Positions 1 through 6,781 of a DNA stretch of 6,998 nucleotides are shown one piece after another (positions within the stretch are counted from its first letter, which is position 1; each line of letters opens with the position of its first letter). Source of the stretch: an uncultured Selenomonadaceae bacterium. Lineage in GTDB: Bacteria > Bacillota > Negativicutes > Selenomonadales > Selenomonadaceae. The notes below the pieces were generated by a model. It did not search any database. It was given only the letters and a program-made list of their open reading frames with translations, and was not told where the DNA came from. The stretch is taken from NCBI GenBank assembly GCA_905233965.1, contig CAJOFG010000053.1, positions 5,516-12,513 of the forward strand, given 5' to 3'. The position numbers were made by a program, and so were the translations under genes.

Positions 1-876
1 GCAGAAAAATTCGATTTTCAAACGGTGATAAATTGCGCGGCGAACGTCAAACATTTTGCCGCCGATGACGTTTTGAACAAAATAAACGTCGAAGGGGTAA
101 AAAATCTCGTTGCCATGTGTGAGCGGAAAAATGCCCGGCTGATTCAAATTTCAACCGTCAGCGTTGCCGGCGACAACGTGAACGATTCACTGCCGCACGG
201 AAAAGTCATGAGTGAGAACGAACTTTATTTCGGGCAGGACGTGATTTCAAACAAATACGTTTACACAAAATTCCTTGCCGAAGAAAATATTCTTAACGAA
301 GTCGGCAAAGGCAGACTCGATGCGAAAATTATTCGCGTCGGCAATTTGATGAGCAGACAATCCGACGGAGAATTTCAAATCAACTTCGTTACAAATGCGT
401 TTATGCGCGACATTCGCGGTTATGTCACGCTCGGAAAATTCCCGGTGTCAGAAGCGGATTCGCCGGTTGAATTTTCGCCGATTGATGAAGTTGCAAAAAC
501 GGTCGTGATTCTTTCCGGGACAAATTCGGATTTTACCGTTTTCCATTCCTGTAACAGTCACGTCGTGCAATTTGGCGATGTCATTCACGCGATAAACCGG
601 TACGGAATAAAAATCGACATGGTGTCCGAAAAAATTTTTGACGATGCCCTTCGCGACGCAATGACCGACGAGAAAAAAAGTAAAGCTGTCGCCGGGTTAA
701 TCGCTTACCGGGACACGGACAAAAACCGGCGCGAAGAAGTCGGTTACGATATGACTTTCACGGTAAAGGCACTTTATCGCTTGGGTTACAAGTGGCCGAT
801 AACCGGCGACGAATATATTGAGAAGGCGATTGAGGCTTTGGACACTTTGGGATTTTTTGACGAGGATCAATTTTAA
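1..876 (+). CDS. Thioester-reductase domain, C-terminal part of a probable NRPS-like protein (5' truncated by window)
   Basis: The reading frame is open from base 1, so the protein begins upstream; 291 codons are visible. It matches the NAD_binding_4 (extended SDR) thioester-reductase family, which releases a carrier-bound acyl or peptidyl thioester as an aldehyde or alcohol using NAD(P)H. Seen, in fragment numbering: VINCAANVKHF at 9-19, the beta-strand after the missing glycine-rich nucleotide loop; ISTVSV near 50-55 with the catalytic Ser/Thr; the YxxxK pair Y86/K90; RVGNL near 112-116; a PVEFSPIDEVA segment near 155-165 that resembles the PVDY-type motif of these reductases; and a C-terminal LGYKWP motif. 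The adenylation and carrier domains expected upstream are not in the window, so a stand-alone reductase cannot be excluded. The TAA shares its last A with the ATG of the transporter gene, implying translational coupling. Confidence 0.82.
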   Translation, partial: AEKFDFQTVINCAANVKHFAADDVLNKINVEGVKNLVAMCERKNARLIQISTVSVAGDNVNDSLPHGKVMSENELYFGQDVISNKYVYTKFLAEENILNEVGKGRLDAKIIRVGNLMSRQSDGEFQINFVTNAFMRDIRGYVTLGKFPVSEADSPVEFSPIDEVAKTVVILSGTNSDFTVFHSCNSHVVQFGDVIHAINRYGIKIDMVSEKIFDDALRDAMTDEKKSKAVAGLIAYRDTDKNRREEVGYDMTFTVKALYRLGYKWPITGDEYIEKAIEALDTLGFFDEDQF

Positions 877-2633
877 TGGAACGAAACGGTTACCTGGTAG
901 AAAAAAAATTTTACAAATACCTGATCCCGAGTTTTCTTTCCGAAATGGCAATGCACACCGGCACGGTTATCGACGGGGTTATCGTCGGGAATTTGTTGGG
1001 CATTGACGCGTTGGCGGCGGTTGCTCTGGGAAAGCCGGTAATATTTTTGTTGCAAATTCCCGGCTTGATTTTGGGATTGGGCGGCGCGACTTTGGCGGCA
1101 ATTTTGCTGGGCGAACGGAAACGCGAAAAAGCATCGAATATGTTTTCGGCTTGCATTTTTTCCGCGCTGATTTTTTCCGTCGCGGTCGGGCTGTCGTCAT
1201 TCTTCGTGACGGAACCGCTGAGTAAAATTTTGTCGGCGGGTACGGCATTGGACGCGCCGGTTTCGGAATATCTTTTCATACAAATTTTGGGTCTGCCGAC
1301 GTTGAGTATCGCGCTGGTGACTTGCGAATTTCTTTCGGTGGACAATCATCCGGGACTTGCGGCGTGGATGTTCACGATTGCGGAAATTGTTCATATCGGA
1401 TTGGATTTTCTCTTTATCGGATATTTCGATTGGGGATTGTCCGGAGCGGCGGCGGCAGGTGTCATCGGAAACGGTGTCGGACTTTTGGTCTTGGTTCCGT
1501 ATGCGCGGAGCAAAGAAAGAATGTTGAATTTGTATTATGCCGCACTTCATCACTTGGGCACGATGTGGGAAGCAATTAAAATCGGTACGCCGCGAATCTC
1601 TTTGGAAGTCGTTCAATTCCTGCAATTTTTCTGCCTGAACACGTCGATTGTCTATTGGCTCGGCGACGACGCGATGGGCGTTTACGCTGTCTGCACGAAT
1701 ACGCTTTTCATGGCGGAACTTTTGGCGGGAGGAATAATCAGCGTCATTCCGAATTTGTGCGGAGTGCTTTACGGCGACCGGGATTATTTCGGGATAAAAA
1801 AAGTCGTCAAAGGAACGGTTACTCTTTCAAGCGTCCTGATAATAATTTTGACGGCGGTATTCTTCGTCATGCCGGAAAAAATTGCAATGATGTTCGGGCT
1901 TGACGATATGTCGCTCATGCCGGTTGCGAAAACCTGTTTGGAAATTTATGCGCTGAGTTTCCTGCCGTACATTATCAACGAATTTTTACAAGTCTATTAT
2001 CAAACGATTTTGCAGGCGGGAATTGCGACGCTCAACACGGTTTTGGAAGGTTTCGTCCTGCTGATTCCGATGTCGCTTGTGCTTATGCATTTCTACGGAA
2101 TTTACGGAGTTTGCGCGGCGGTCACGCTGAGCGAAATTTTAACGATAATAATTGTCGAGGCTTACCGGAAATTCGGGCAGGACAAAGGAAAATTCCCGCA
2201 AAAAGGTTTGCTGATGATTCCGGACGACACACCGGACACTTTCGATTACACGATTAGCGGCAACATTGACGAGAGCGTAAAAATTTCGCAAAAGATTATC
2301 GACTACTGCAAGGAAAGAAAAATTCCGGACCGGATCGGAAATATTTTGGGGATTGCCGCAGAAGAAATTTCGGTAAACATTTCGCGCTACGGTTACGAGA
2401 ACACCGGGAGAAATTTTATCGACATCAGCCTTTTTGAAGATGAGGGAAAATATATTTTGCGGATACGCGATGACGGCGTTCATTTCGACCCGACGAGTTA
2501 CGAGCCGGAGGAGGAAAAAAATTATTCCGTCGGCGGCATACAAGTTGTCCGGAAACTTGCGACGAAGTTGGATTATATGCGCGTCCTTGACATGAACAAT
2601 ACGATTATTGAGGTTGACGCGGAAAAAAATTAA
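876..2633 (+). CDS. MATE family transporter fused to a C-terminal RsbW-like ATP-binding domain
   Basis: This 585-residue protein is longer than a usual MATE exporter (about 450). Residues 1-430 hold about twelve hydrophobic segments (near 30-50, 53-80, 90-112, 131-155, 160-184, 187-208, 237-262, 275-298, 313-333, 350-370, 383-405, 407-428), as expected for a cation-antiporting multidrug or metabolite exporter in the inner membrane. After a short linker, residues 455-585 resemble the GHKL ATPase fold of the anti-sigma kinases RsbW and SpoIIAB. The N-box lies at 491-506 with E497 and N501, RDDGVHFDP at 531-539 is the ADP-binding D-box, and SVGGIQVVRK at 551-560 is the G-box. All three look intact, so nucleotide binding is plausible; kinase activity and a protein partner are inference. 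The domain should face the cytoplasm. The start overlaps the preceding stop (TAATG), and an AAAGGAG site follows the end for the next gene. Confidence 0.87.
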   Translation: MERNGYLVEKKFYKYLIPSFLSEMAMHTGTVIDGVIVGNLLGIDALAAVALGKPVIFLLQIPGLILGLGGATLAAILLGERKREKASNMFSACIFSALIFSVAVGLSSFFVTEPLSKILSAGTALDAPVSEYLFIQILGLPTLSIALVTCEFLSVDNHPGLAAWMFTIAEIVHIGLDFLFIGYFDWGLSGAAAAGVIGNGVGLLVLVPYARSKERMLNLYYAALHHLGTMWEAIKIGTPRISLEVVQFLQFFCLNTSIVYWLGDDAMGVYAVCTNTLFMAELLAGGIISVIPNLCGVLYGDRDYFGIKKVVKGTVTLSSVLIIILTAVFFVMPEKIAMMFGLDDMSLMPVAKTCLEIYALSFLPYIINEFLQVYYQTILQAGIATLNTVLEGFVLLIPMSLVLMHFYGIYGVCAAVTLSEILTIIIVEAYRKFGQDKGKFPQKGLLMIPDDTPDTFDYTISGNIDESVKISQKIIDYCKERKIPDRIGNILGIAAEEISVNISRYGYENTGRNFIDISLFEDEGKYILRIRDDGVHFDPTSYEPEEEKNYSVGGIQVVRKLATKLDYMRVLDMNNTIIEVDAEKN

Positions 2634-2649
2634 AGGAGATGTTCTTAAA

Positions 2650-2898
2650 ATGTCAATGTCGAATGTGGAAAAATTTATAGACAAAATCGGAGACGATAAG
2701 GAACTTTTGGAAGAATTGATTGCGAAGGGCAACCCTTATTCCAAGTATGACAAATACAGTTACGCGGAAAATATTCTTGCTCCGATTGCAGATAAAATGG
2801 GTGTGCCGTTCTTCGTCGAGGAGTGGGTTGCCTGGCATGAAAATGTGTTTGAGGGAATTTTGGCGGAAGTCGAAAAGAAAAAAAATTCTCAGACTTAA
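2650..2898 (+). CDS. Nif11-like small protein (82 aa), function unknown
   Basis: The ATG at 2650 follows AAAGGAG (2632-2638), a spacer of about 11 bases; an in-frame TTG at 2608 would overlap the transporter and lacks a site. The layout resembles the Nif11 / nitrile-hydratase-like leader fold: VEKFIDKIGDDKELLEELIA at residues 6-25 is the first helix with the usual F-x-x-K-x-x-x-D pattern, and IADKMGVPFFVEEWVAW at 46-62 corresponds to the 'A-x-x-x-G-[FV]-x-[FI]-x-x-x-E' second half. There is no cysteine, no double-glycine or other evident leader cleavage site, and the C-terminus is a charged tail (EKKKNSQT), so it does not look like a standard lanthipeptide or thiopeptide precursor. It has no signal peptide or membrane segment. 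Position between an exporter and a glycosyltransferase in one operon suggests a link to the assembly-line locus, but this is inference. Nif11 membership is by eye only. Confidence 0.7.
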   Translation: MSMSNVEKFIDKIGDDKELLEELIAKGNPYSKYDKYSYAENILAPIADKMGVPFFVEEWVAWHENVFEGILAEVEKKKNSQT

Positions 2899-2903
2899 GG
2901 GAG
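2899..2903 (+). promoter_or_regulatory. Ribosome-binding site supporting a TTG start of the GT41 gene
   Basis: GGGAG lies ten bases before the TTG at 2914, just after the TAA of the small-protein gene. No ATG or GTG occurs close by in frame; the first internal methionine of the protein is at residue 95, well inside the helical region. TTG is therefore the best-supported start. Confidence 0.6.
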
Positions 2904-2913
2904 AAAAATTTTT

Positions 2914-4308
2914 TTGGAAACGGCAAAAAAACTTTTGGAAAAAAATTTTCCCGGCGCGGCGTTGGAACATTTGAAAACGCTTTTGAAGTCGGCGAAAAAA
3001 TCCGACGAATGGAAAATTCACGAACTTGTCGGCGCGGCTTTCCATGACCTGTGCGACGCGGAGGGAGCGGCTCAAGCTTATTTCAACGCGGCGCAAACCG
3101 ATACAATTTTGCGGAGTCAGCGCGAACATTTTTCAAATTATATTTTCGCCCTGCACTACCTGCCGCAAGTCGATGCCGGGATTTTGTCTGACGCGATGAA
3201 AATTTACAACTCGCTTTATCGGGACGCGGAAACTTTGCCGGCAGTCGAAAAAAATTTCGGCGAAAAAATTTCCGTCGCTTTTATCGCTCCGCACTTTTCG
3301 GATTCGTCGGCGGCGCGATTTTACGAACCGCTTTTGACGGAGTACGACAGGGAAAAATTTTTCGTGACCTGTTGGAATTTGTCGGAGCAAGAGGACGACT
3401 TCACGGAAAAAATTCGTCGGAGCGTCGATAAATTTTTCAACGTGTCGCGAACGAGTTTTGAGGAAACCGCGCTTAAAATTCGCGAAGTCGGCACGGATAT
3501 TTTGTTCGACTTGGGCGGGCATAACGAAGGCGGCATGACTTTGCAAATTGCCGCGTACCGACCGGCGAAAATTCAAATTTCCGGCATCGGATACTTCGAC
3601 ACGACCGGCACAGACTTTATCGACTTTTTTTTCACCGACGATTTTTGCGCCGCGACTTGCCGGGAAAATTTCGCCGAAAAAATTTTGACGGTTGAAAACG
3701 CTTTCGCCTTCTGCCCGAACGAAAAAATTTTTGCCGCACGAAAAAATTTGCAACCCGTGCCGCACGAAAAATTTACTTTCGGCGTGCTCAACAACTTCAT
3801 GAAAATCAACGAAGATTTTTTGACGTGCCTCAGAATAATTTTGACGGAGAGTCCGGAGAGCGAAATAATTTTCCGGGACACCACGCCGCTTGAGAGTCGG
3901 AAAAATTCTTTGGCGGAGAAAATCGAAATTGCCGGACTGCCCGGCGACCGCGTGAAAATTTTTTGCGGCGAAAATAATTTTTTCTCCGACTACGCGAAAA
4001 TTGATTTGATTCTTGACACCTTCCCTTATCCCGGCGGCATGATGACCGCGCTGGCTCTGTATATGGGCGTGCCGGTTCTCAATCTTTGCGGCGAACTTCA
4101 CGGCAACCGGCTCGGCGCGGATATGCTCCGAATTGCCGGGCTTGACGAATTGATTTGCAAAACACCGGACGAATATATTGACGCGGCGATAAATTTTTCA
4201 CGCGAAAAAAATTTGTCCGCGTTGCGAAAAAAAATTTGTGCCGATAAACTTACCGACACGAAAACTTTTGCAAAAAATTTTTACAACGCTTTAATGAGGT
4301 TGCGATGA
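2914..4308 (+). CDS. GT41 family (OGT/SPINDLY-like) glycosyltransferase
   Basis: The product is a 464-residue, probably cytoplasmic enzyme predicted to transfer a sugar from a nucleotide-sugar donor to protein Ser/Thr. Residues 1-85 are helical and TPR-like, about two short repeats, far fewer than in eukaryotic OGT. The first catalytic half starts at KISVAFIAPHFSD (118-130) and includes DILFDLGGH (195-203), the AYRPAKIQISGIGY segment (214-227, compare RPAPVQVTWLGYPGTTG in the family) and TDDF at 241-244. The second half has FTFGVLNNFMKIN (287-299, with K297 matching the UDP-contacting lysine of OGT), DLILDTFPYPGGMMTALALYMGVPV (364-388) and HGNRLGADML (396-405). The histidine usual in the family's 'SPDFRxH' loop appears to be Ser131. 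It uses a TTG start, and its stop overlaps the nth start as ATGA (4305-4308). Donor sugar and acceptor cannot be told from sequence. Confidence 0.85.
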   Translation: METAKKLLEKNFPGAALEHLKTLLKSAKKSDEWKIHELVGAAFHDLCDAEGAAQAYFNAAQTDTILRSQREHFSNYIFALHYLPQVDAGILSDAMKIYNSLYRDAETLPAVEKNFGEKISVAFIAPHFSDSSAARFYEPLLTEYDREKFFVTCWNLSEQEDDFTEKIRRSVDKFFNVSRTSFEETALKIREVGTDILFDLGGHNEGGMTLQIAAYRPAKIQISGIGYFDTTGTDFIDFFFTDDFCAATCRENFAEKILTVENAFAFCPNEKIFAARKNLQPVPHEKFTFGVLNNFMKINEDFLTCLRIILTESPESEIIFRDTTPLESRKNSLAEKIEIAGLPGDRVKIFCGENNFFSDYAKIDLILDTFPYPGGMMTALALYMGVPVLNLCGELHGNRLGADMLRIAGLDELICKTPDEYIDAAINFSREKNLSALRKKICADKLTDTKTFAKNFYNALMRLR

Positions 4309-4925
4309 AAAAATTTCAGCTTGAGGAATTAAAAATTTTGGAGGAAACTTATCGGGTCGCGAAACCGGAATTGAAATTCGGTTCGCCGTTCGAGCTTTTG
4401 GTTGCCGTGATTTTATCCGCGCAATGCACCGACAAAAGAGTTAATCTTGTCACGGCGCAACTTTTCCCCGTCGCGAACACTCCGGAAAAATTTTTGCGAC
4501 TCGGACAAGCGCGGCTCGAAGAAATTATAAAACCGTGCGGATATTTCCGGGCGAAGGCGGAACATATAATCGGGGCAAGCAAAATGCTCATTGAAAAATT
4601 CGGCGGCAAAGTCCCTTCCGACTTCGACGAATTGATTCAACTTCCCGGCGTGGGACGAAAAACCGCAAACGTCGTTACAAGCGTCGCGTTCAAAAATCCG
4701 GCGATCGCGGTTGACACTCACGTTTTCCGTCTGGCGAACAGATTGAAACTTGCCGAAGGAAAAACTCCGCTTGAAGTCGAACTCGGCTTGCAAAAAATTA
4801 TTCCCCGCGAAAAATGGTCGGACGCTCATCATTGGCTGATTCGTCACGGCAGGGACATTTGCCGGGCGCGAAATCCGAAATGCGCCGAATGTCCGCTGAA
4901 TAAAATTTGTCCCTCAAAAAGTTGA
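4305..4925 (+). CDS. nth: Endonuclease III (DNA glycosylase/AP lyase)
   Basis: This 206-residue protein has the usual length for bifunctional Nth, which excises oxidised pyrimidines and nicks the abasic site in base excision repair. Seen: LLVAVILSAQCTDKRVN at 31-47, the signature N-terminal segment; the helix-hairpin-helix LPGVGRKTANVV at 113-124, containing the catalytic lysine K119 (K120 in E. coli); AVDTHVFRLANRL at 135-147, with catalytic D137 (D138 in E. coli); and a complete [4Fe-4S] loop, C186-x6-C193-x2-C196-x5-C202. All catalytic and cluster residues are present, so it should be active. The ATG overlaps the GT41 stop by four bases, and no separate strong ribosome site is obvious, so coupling to the upstream gene is likely. 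The stop is twelve bases before the argA-like start. Confidence 0.97.
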   Translation: MKKFQLEELKILEETYRVAKPELKFGSPFELLVAVILSAQCTDKRVNLVTAQLFPVANTPEKFLRLGQARLEEIIKPCGYFRAKAEHIIGASKMLIEKFGGKVPSDFDELIQLPGVGRKTANVVTSVAFKNPAIAVDTHVFRLANRLKLAEGKTPLEVELGLQKIIPREKWSDAHHWLIRHGRDICRARNPKCAECPLNKICPSKS

Positions 4926-4937
4926 AAGGATTTTAAA

Positions 4938-5396
4938 ATGATAAGTTATCGACACGCGACCTTTGCCGACGTGGAAGAAATTTTCGCGCTGATAGAAAAT
5001 TACGCGAGCAAAGGAATTATGTTGCCGAAACCTCACAACGTGCTTTACGAAACGATAAGGGAATTTGCCGTCGCGGTTGACGACGAAACCGGAAAAGTCA
5101 TCGGCACCGGCGCACTTCATTTGACGTGGAACGAGTTGGCTGAAGTCCGTTCGATGGCTGTTCACCCGGACTATGCGCGGCAGGGTATCGGCGCGGAGAT
5201 TGTGAAAAAACTTTTGGAGGACGGGCGCAAAGTCGGAGTGAAAAAATTTTTCACGCTGACTTACAGTCCGGAATTTTTTGCGACGCTGGGATTTAAAATC
5301 GTCGAGAAGGAAACTTTGCCGCACAAAATTTGGAAAGAGTGCATCGACTGCCCGAAGTTTGCAAACTGCGACGAAACCGGCATGACGTTGGAGTAA
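4938..5396 (+). CDS. argA: ArgA-like amino-acid N-acetyltransferase (GNAT), probable N-acetylglutamate synthase
   Basis: The 152-residue GNAT protein resembles the short, single-domain N-acetylglutamate synthases of Firmicutes and Actinobacteria rather than the kinase-fused E. coli ArgA. These catalyse the first step of arginine synthesis, acetyl-CoA plus glutamate. Seen: RHATFADVEEIFALIENYA at 5-23; GIMLPKP at 26-32; ALHLTWNELAEVRSMAVHP at 59-77, the core beta-strand with the LAE-x-RS signature; the acetyl-CoA loop ARQGIGAEIV at 80-89; FFTLTYSPEFFATLGF at 104-119; and the typical tail WKECIDCPKFANCDE with C135, C138 and C144. AAGGA at 4926-4930 sits seven bases before the ATG. The tail and the LAE-x-RS motif make ArgA more likely than a generic acetyltransferase, but no other arginine genes are in the window. 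Confidence 0.85.
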   Translation: MISYRHATFADVEEIFALIENYASKGIMLPKPHNVLYETIREFAVAVDDETGKVIGTGALHLTWNELAEVRSMAVHPDYARQGIGAEIVKKLLEDGRKVGVKKFFTLTYSPEFFATLGFKIVEKETLPHKIWKECIDCPKFANCDETGMTLE

Positions 5397-5403
5397 ATTT
5401 TTT

Positions 5404-6141
5404 ATGGACACTTACAAAGCGGAAGGAATAATTTTGCAGACGAACGACTTCGGCGACGCGAACCGGGTTATCACGATTTTTACGAAAGAGTTCGGAAAAA
5501 TTGACGCGAACGCTTACGGTTGCCGGCGGACGAAAAATCCGATGTCCGGCGCGATGCAAATGTTCAATCACGTTGCCGTCGAGTTGAGCAAGGGAAATAA
5601 AGTTGATACGATTCGCGACGCGGACGTTATAAATTTTTACGGAAACTTGACGACGGATTTGGAGCGACTGGCTTATGCGTCGTTGCTGTTTGAAATTGTC
5701 AATCGAATGACTTTGCCGCGTCAGCAGGAAATTCCGGTGTTCGACCTGCTGAAAAATTTTCTCCCCGTGCTGAACGAGAGGAATCCGCGAATTGCCGCGT
5801 TAATCGGGATTTGTCAATTCATGAAGTTGAGCGGCATACAGTTGAATTTTACGGAATGTGTTCACTGCGGAAAAAAAATTTCCGGCGACGCGTTCATCAG
5901 TCTGATTGACGGCGGCGCGATCTGCCCGGACTGTCTGCAAATTTCGACGGAGGCGACGAATTACCCGGAATTTTTGCGGACGACTTTTGAAATAATGTTG
6001 GCGTTCGACGGACAAGCGAAATTATTTTTCAAGCCGCGACAAATTTCTGCGGCGGAAAGATTTTTTTTGAATTACGTTCAATCAGTTTTGGGCAAAGAAT
6101 TAAATTCGGTGAAGTTTATTCGGCAGATACAAAATTTTTAA
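5404..6141 (+). CDS. recO: DNA repair protein RecO
   Basis: RecO (245 residues, usual length) helps load RecA onto SSB-coated single-stranded DNA in the RecFOR pathway and can anneal strands. The N-terminal OB-fold begins KAEGIILQTNDFGDANRVITIFTKEFGKI (5-33), the standard RecO opening, followed by YGCRRTKNPMSGAMQMFNHV (38-57). The helical C-terminal half carries a four-cysteine zinc site, C152-x2-C155 and C174-x2-C177, found in many RecO proteins and intact here. GGAG at 5390-5393, inside the end of the argA-like gene, lies ten bases before the ATG; the gap between the genes is seven bases. The stop TAA leads straight into the terminator hairpin, so recO is the last gene of the operon. Confidence 0.95.
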   Translation: MDTYKAEGIILQTNDFGDANRVITIFTKEFGKIDANAYGCRRTKNPMSGAMQMFNHVAVELSKGNKVDTIRDADVINFYGNLTTDLERLAYASLLFEIVNRMTLPRQQEIPVFDLLKNFLPVLNERNPRIAALIGICQFMKLSGIQLNFTECVHCGKKISGDAFISLIDGGAICPDCLQISTEATNYPEFLRTTFEIMLAFDGQAKLFFKPRQISAAERFFLNYVQSVLGKELNSVKFIRQIQNF

Positions 6142-6171
6142 CTCCGGCAGAAAAATTTCCGGAGTTTTTTT
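6140..6171 (+). terminator. Rho-independent terminator after recO
   Basis: The stem AACTCCGG (6140-6147) pairs perfectly with CCGGAGTT (6159-6166). The loop is 11 bases, and a run of seven T follows (6165-6171). The stem begins within the recO stop codon. It also lies downstream of the convergent ubiX end at 6183; on the minus strand the hairpin is followed by TAAAAATTTT, a poorer T-run, so bidirectional action is possible but weaker. Confidence 0.85.
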
Positions 6172-6182
6172 ATTGACACGCT

Positions 6183-6740
6183 TTAACTTTGCCAGGCGAC
6201 AAAATTTTTGTACTCCAATCCGAGTTGAGAAAAAATTTTTCCGATGATGTGTTGAATTTGTTTTTCGACGGTGTCGGCGTGATTGTAGAAAGTCAGCACC
6301 GGCGGAATTATCGCGCAACCGAAATCGGCAACGGTTTTTAAATTTCGCAAATGCAGAGGTGACAGCGGCATTTCGCGGGGAACGAGAATAATTTTCCGGT
6401 TCTCTTTCAAGCAAACGTCGGCGGCGCGCAACAAAAGATTTTCCGCGAACCCGGACGCAATGCCGGCAACGGTTTTCATGCTGCAGGGAATTATAACCAA
6501 GCCGTCCGTGCGAAATGAACCGCTTGCAATTTTCGCGCTCATGTCCCGGTTGCGGTAAACTTCGTCGGCAAATTTTTTCACGTCGTCCGGATTTAAATTT
6601 GTTTCGTGTTTAAAAGTTGTCGCCGCTCCCTCCGTGACAATCAGATGAGTTTCAATCCCGCCGTGTTCGCGCAAAGCTTTTAAAAATTCGCAGCCCATAA
6701 TCGCGCCGCTCGCTCCGGATATGCCGACAATAATTTTCAA
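6183..6740 (-). CDS. ubiX: Flavin prenyltransferase UbiX
   Basis: UbiX attaches dimethylallyl phosphate to FMN to make prenylated FMN, the cofactor of UbiD-family decarboxylases. From the TTG at 6740 the product is 185 residues, normal for the family. Seen: KIIVGISGASGA at 2-13, the FMN-binding start; IPCSMKT at 84-90; GFAENLLLRAADVCLKE at 97-113; the conserved ILVPREMPLSPLHLRNL at 118-134; and IIPPVLTFYNH at 144-154. A GTG at 6743 is directly in front and equally possible; AAGGGG (6755-6750 on the minus strand) is nine bases before the TTG and six before the GTG. The frame stays open about 34 codons further upstream, but that stretch is Lys/Phe-rich with no homology I recognise and is probably leader. 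No UbiD gene is in the window. It is convergent with recO and divergent from the edge gene. Confidence 0.93.
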   Translation of the reverse strand: MKIIVGISGASGAIMGCEFLKALREHGGIETHLIVTEGAATTFKHETNLNPDDVKKFADEVYRNRDMSAKIASGSFRTDGLVIIPCSMKTVAGIASGFAENLLLRAADVCLKENRKIILVPREMPLSPLHLRNLKTVADFGCAIIPPVLTFYNHADTVEKQIQHIIGKIFSQLGLEYKNFVAWQS

Positions 6741-6749
6741 CACTCCGCA

Positions 6750-6755
6750 CCCCTT
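6750..6755 (-). promoter_or_regulatory. Ribosome-binding site deciding the ubiX start
   Basis: AAGGGG on the minus strand is placed six bases before GTG (6743) and nine before TTG (6740). Both starts give the family's typical N-terminus, which argues against the longer frame that opens near 6842. Confidence 0.55.
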
Positions 6756-6781
6756 CCGTAGAAATTTTTTCGGAAAATAAT

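Noticed and set aside
25..27. GTG as the start of the reductase gene
   Set aside because: The frame is open back to base 1, and the GTG encodes the valine in the conserved VINCAA strand, which is internal to the domain.
2608..2649. Longer start (TTG at 2608) for the small Nif11-like protein
   Set aside because: It would lie inside the transporter gene without a ribosome site; ATG 2650 has AAAGGAG upstream and begins right at the conserved helix.
3133..4101. A 322-codon open frame on the minus strand
   Set aside because: It lies wholly inside the GT41 gene, whose family motifs are clear. Its translation is Phe/Arg/Lys-rich with no recognisable domain, and the lack of stops follows from the AAAAATTT and GAA/TTC-rich composition.
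4914..5411. A 165-codon minus-strand open frame
   Set aside because: It is antisense to the ArgA-like gene, which has clear GNAT motifs and a ribosome site; the antisense frame has neither.
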